Assembly: GCF_021462225.1 (NCBI RefSeq)
Contig: NC_061805.1
Location: forward strand, 1,244,001-1,308,000
Length of the DNA: 64,000 nucleotides
Direction of reading: 5' to 3'
From: Girardinichthys multiradiatus
Lineage: Eukaryota > Chordata > Actinopteri > Cyprinodontiformes > Goodeidae
Part shown: positions 61,081 through 64,000 of the stretch, one piece after another
Numbering within the stretch: position 1 is the stretch's first letter
Layout: each line of letters opens with the position of its first letter
Made by a program: the position numbers and the translations under genes
The notes under the pieces: generated by a model
Databases searched by the model: none
What the model was told of the DNA's origin: nothing
What the model saw: only the letters and a program-made list of their open reading frames with translations

Positions 61081-61253
61081 ATAATTTAAACATTTAATTT
61101 AATTAGCATGCTAATTAAAGGACCATTTAATCTTCATTTTAAACCTTTTTGTATTTAGTTTTTTATTTTGTAGGCTTTTTAGGCCTTTGGTAATATATTG
61201 TGGTAATTTTATGCTTTTAGGCCCATATTTTCTTAACATATTATCAAATGTTG

Positions 61254-61540
61254 TTCCCTGGAGAGGAGGCAGCTCCTTGGAACTGTTTTGACCCATTATG
61301 CATCTTGATAATGGGGGAATATTCCTTTTAAAACTTGTCCATATCTGGACCAAGAGTCAGAGACTTACTGCTGTTCTGGACCTTCCTTCTAACTTCTTCT
61401 AGGAGAGCCCAGCTCAACCACAGTCTGCCGGGGACAGGTCTTCTAAAGTGAACTGCTTCTCACTGTGGACAGCAAGGTTCTTTATGCTACCTTTTCCAAG
61501 GTGGAAAAGTCCTGATTAATCTTCATTCCCAGCAGAAACC
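61254..61540. repeat. Direct repeat copy 2
   Basis: Second copy of the 60798-61080 repeat (TCCCTGGAGAGGAGGCAGCT ... GGACCAAGAGTCAGAGACTT). It directly precedes the 3' end of the L2 LINE, so both copies may belong to that LINE's tail. Confidence 0.8.
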
Positions 61541-61555
61541 TTTACCAGTATATTT

Positions 61556-62850
61556 GAGGTAACGGTTTACAAAAGCAACTCTAAACTAATTGGTTTTTAA
61601 CCTTGATTTAAAAGAACTCAGGGATTCAGCATTTTTGCAGGAAATTTGTTCTAGATTAGTGGAGCATAAGAACTAAAAGCTGCTTCTCCATGTTTGGGTC
61701 TGGTCTGAGGATGCAGAGTAGACTTGAACCAGAAGATCTGTGTGGTCTGGAAACTTGGTACAACATCAACAGGTCTTTAATATATTTTGATGCTAAGCCA
61801 TTCATTGACTTCTAAACTAACAGAAGTATTCTGAAGTCTATTCTCTGAGATAAAGGGAACCAGTGGGAGGACTTTAGAACTGGGGTGATGTTCTCTACTT
61901 TCTTAGTTTTAGTGAGGATGTGGGCAGCAGCGTTTTGTATTAGCTGCAGCTGTGTGATTGACTTTTTAGGCAGACCTATAAAGACACTGTTTCAGTAATT
62001 AATACCACTAAAAATAAATGCATGGATGATTTCGTTGAGGTCATGCTGGAACATTAGATCTTTAATCCTGGAGATGTTCTTCAGGAAATAGACGGCTGAT
62101 TTACTGACTGTCCTTATTTGCCTCTGGAGGTTCAGGTCTGAGTCCATCACTACACCCTGATTTGGGCCTGATCAGTGCTTTCTACCTGTAATAACTGAGG
62201 CTGTGTGCAAAAATTCAAAAATAATGACTTCAGTTTTATTTCTATTCAATTGAAGAAAATTATGGCCCATCCACACGTTGATTGGTTCTACGCATTGACC
62301 CCATGTTTGAATAGGTTCATAGTCACCTAGTGACATTGTAATGTAGAACTCTGTATCATCTGCATAGTTATGGTAAGTTATCTAGTTTGTTATGATCTGA
62401 GCTAAGGGGAGCATGTAGATATTGAAAAGTAGGGGTCCCAGGATGGAACCTCGGGGAACCCCGCATGGCATTTTTGTCAACTCTGATGTAAAATTACCTA
62501 TTGACACAAAAACAGTCCCTGTTCTTCCAATAAGACCCAAACCAGCCAAGTACTGTACCAGAAAGACCGACCCAGTTCTCTAGTTGCTCCAGTAATATAC
62601 TGTGGTCAACAGTGTTGAATGCTGTGCTCAGTTCAAATAATAACAGCACCGTGGTTCTTCCACAGTCTGCATTTATGCGGATGTCATTTAACTGTTGAAA
62701 CACAGCTTTTTCAGTAACCTTACTCATAAACGGGAGATTTGAGATAGGTCTGGAATTTTGCAATAGCAGCTTGTCCAGATTATTCTTTTTTAACAGTGGT
62801 TTAATAGTGGTTGTGTTTAAGGCCTGGGGGAAGACACTGGGCAACATGGA
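61556..62850 (-). mobile_element. L2-clade LINE fragment
   Basis: A minus-strand RT fragment at 62847-62494 encodes LNTTTIKPLLKKNNLDKLLL, SRPISNLPFMSKVTEKAVFQ and LSTAFNTVDHSILLEQLENW. Below it, to about 61556, the rest of an L2 RT can be followed in broken frames on the minus strand (for example the reverse complement of GGGGTCCCAGGATGGAACCT, the VPQGS region). Highly degraded. Confidence 0.8.
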
Positions 62851-64000
62851 TGTAATAATAAGTTAAATAATAAGCATGTTGGTGTTTTAAGTCATTCTGG
62901 AGGATAGACAAGTCATGTTTTTAGGGTTCCAATTGTCCAGTTAGATCCAGTAAATACTGTCTACAGCCTTCTAGATCTACAGTAATAGCAACAAGAAACT
63001 ACATCTCTTTTAAATTGTATGGTTTTACAGTTTTAATATGTATTGTATTGTATGGGCTTTTGGGGTGTACCTAGTTTGTCACACAGTATTTCCATCTCGG
63101 TAACTTTGTTTAGTTGTTTTCTATAGTAGAGACGGAGTGACTGAGCTTACACTTCACCATGAATGTACATGATTGTAATGAATGTCAGGATACTAAAATC
63201 TACACAGATTAATTCGTATAAATATTACATGTTTAGAATTTTACAGTTTCTATCAAGTAATTTCACATAATGTACTGTAAAGTTTCTGTAATGACTAAAA
63301 TACTGCTTTAATGGTCTGTAGAAATCACATTTAGTCTGTTCTGCCCAGACAGATTATAATGACATGATGATGTGATTTATTTAATCTGATCTCACTAATC
63401 TGCCAGATGTGATTGTCCTTAAACCATAACATGGGGCAATGCTAAGTTTGTATGGTCAACAATGTTTTGACATCCTAAAAGTACTATTTTCTCTTAAGAA
63501 CAAGTATTTGTTTCCACTAAGAACATATGAATTATTACTTGAAAGTATAAAGCTGTGTTTGTGTGTGTCCTCAGGTTGCTTTGCTTTTTGCTGAACATGG
63601 TGACTTCTGGAGCTCCAGCTGTGTAGTTCTGCTGTGTCTGGGCTTTAGATTCCCACTAAGGGTTGTTGCTAAGTTAAATGTTAATCATGTTCACAGTTAT
63701 GTTGCTAATTTTAGTCCTTTTAAAAAACATTGGATAATTCCAGTAATCGTGTTTTATATTTAGAGTGAGGCCAGGGATTGGAAGAAAATCAGTCTGTTCC
63801 TTCAGTTAAGAAAACTACAGCAAGATTAGCAATCAGTTCCATCAGTTTAGAGGAGTGTCTGAACACATTTGCAATAATATTTGTGTTGTTCTGTGGACTT
63901 TGTTCATATTCAGTGTGGAGCCGAGGGGGTTGATCTAACCCAGGAATCTGAAGTTAACACAACACAAGGCTTCTGCTACTGAGAGCTTGACTGAACTATG
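62851..64000. other. Upstream abca2 intron, no recognised element
   Basis: 1.1 kb AT-rich sequence. No abca2 exon, coding similarity or transposon terminus recognised. Confidence 0.5.

Overview
The window is vertebrate nuclear DNA, most likely from a ray-finned fish. It is AT-rich, has short conserved exons with GT-AG boundaries inside long introns, and carries repeat types typical of teleosts: L2 and Rex/CR1-like LINEs, DIRS elements, Tc1-like transposons, a tRNA-headed SINE and CA microsatellites. Several repeat consensus sequences look like those of killifish and livebearer relatives, but that is a weak impression.

One host gene fills the window. It is abca2, an ATP-binding cassette sub-family A transporter, on the minus strand. 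I could place 38 consecutive coding exons from 59883 down to 2774. Their splice phases agree at every junction, giving about 2,101 codons. They run from the first large luminal domain (ECD1) through membrane segments 2-6, nucleotide-binding domain 1 (NBD1), a regulatory linker, membrane segment 7, the second luminal domain, membrane segments 8-12 and the first half of NBD2. The extreme N-terminus (beyond 60 kb) and the end of NBD2 with the C-terminus (before position 1) are not in the window. One intron (exons 23-24) appears to use a GC donor, and one 177-bp exon in ECD1 seems to have no counterpart in the human protein as I remember it.

Layout on the plus axis: 1-2700, three degraded transposon fragments in an abca2 intron; 2.7-17.4 kb, dense abca2 exons (NBD2, second membrane domain, linker, NBD1) with few repeats; 17.8-20.3 kb, an L2 LINE between the two first NBD1 exons; 20.5-34.9 kb, exons of the first membrane domain and ECD1, with a LINE nested in a Tc1 element at 27.3-29.8 kb; 35.0-40.0 kb, a stacked nest of a Tc1-like element, an L2 tail and DIRS sequence; 40.1-43.1 kb, three ECD1 exons and an inverted SINE pair; 43.5-52.5 kb, a repeat-filled intron with a gag-only LTR element, an intact Tc1-like transposon and a 5'-inverted LINE; 53.9-59.9 kb, four ECD1 exons, an LTR element rich in internal repeats and a second intact Tc1-like transposon; 60-64 kb, repeats with no exon I can recognise.

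No CRISPR array, operon, rRNA or tRNA gene is present. I found no new gene system. The notable signals are the transposon architecture, two transposases with undamaged reading frames, and splicing oddities in abca2.
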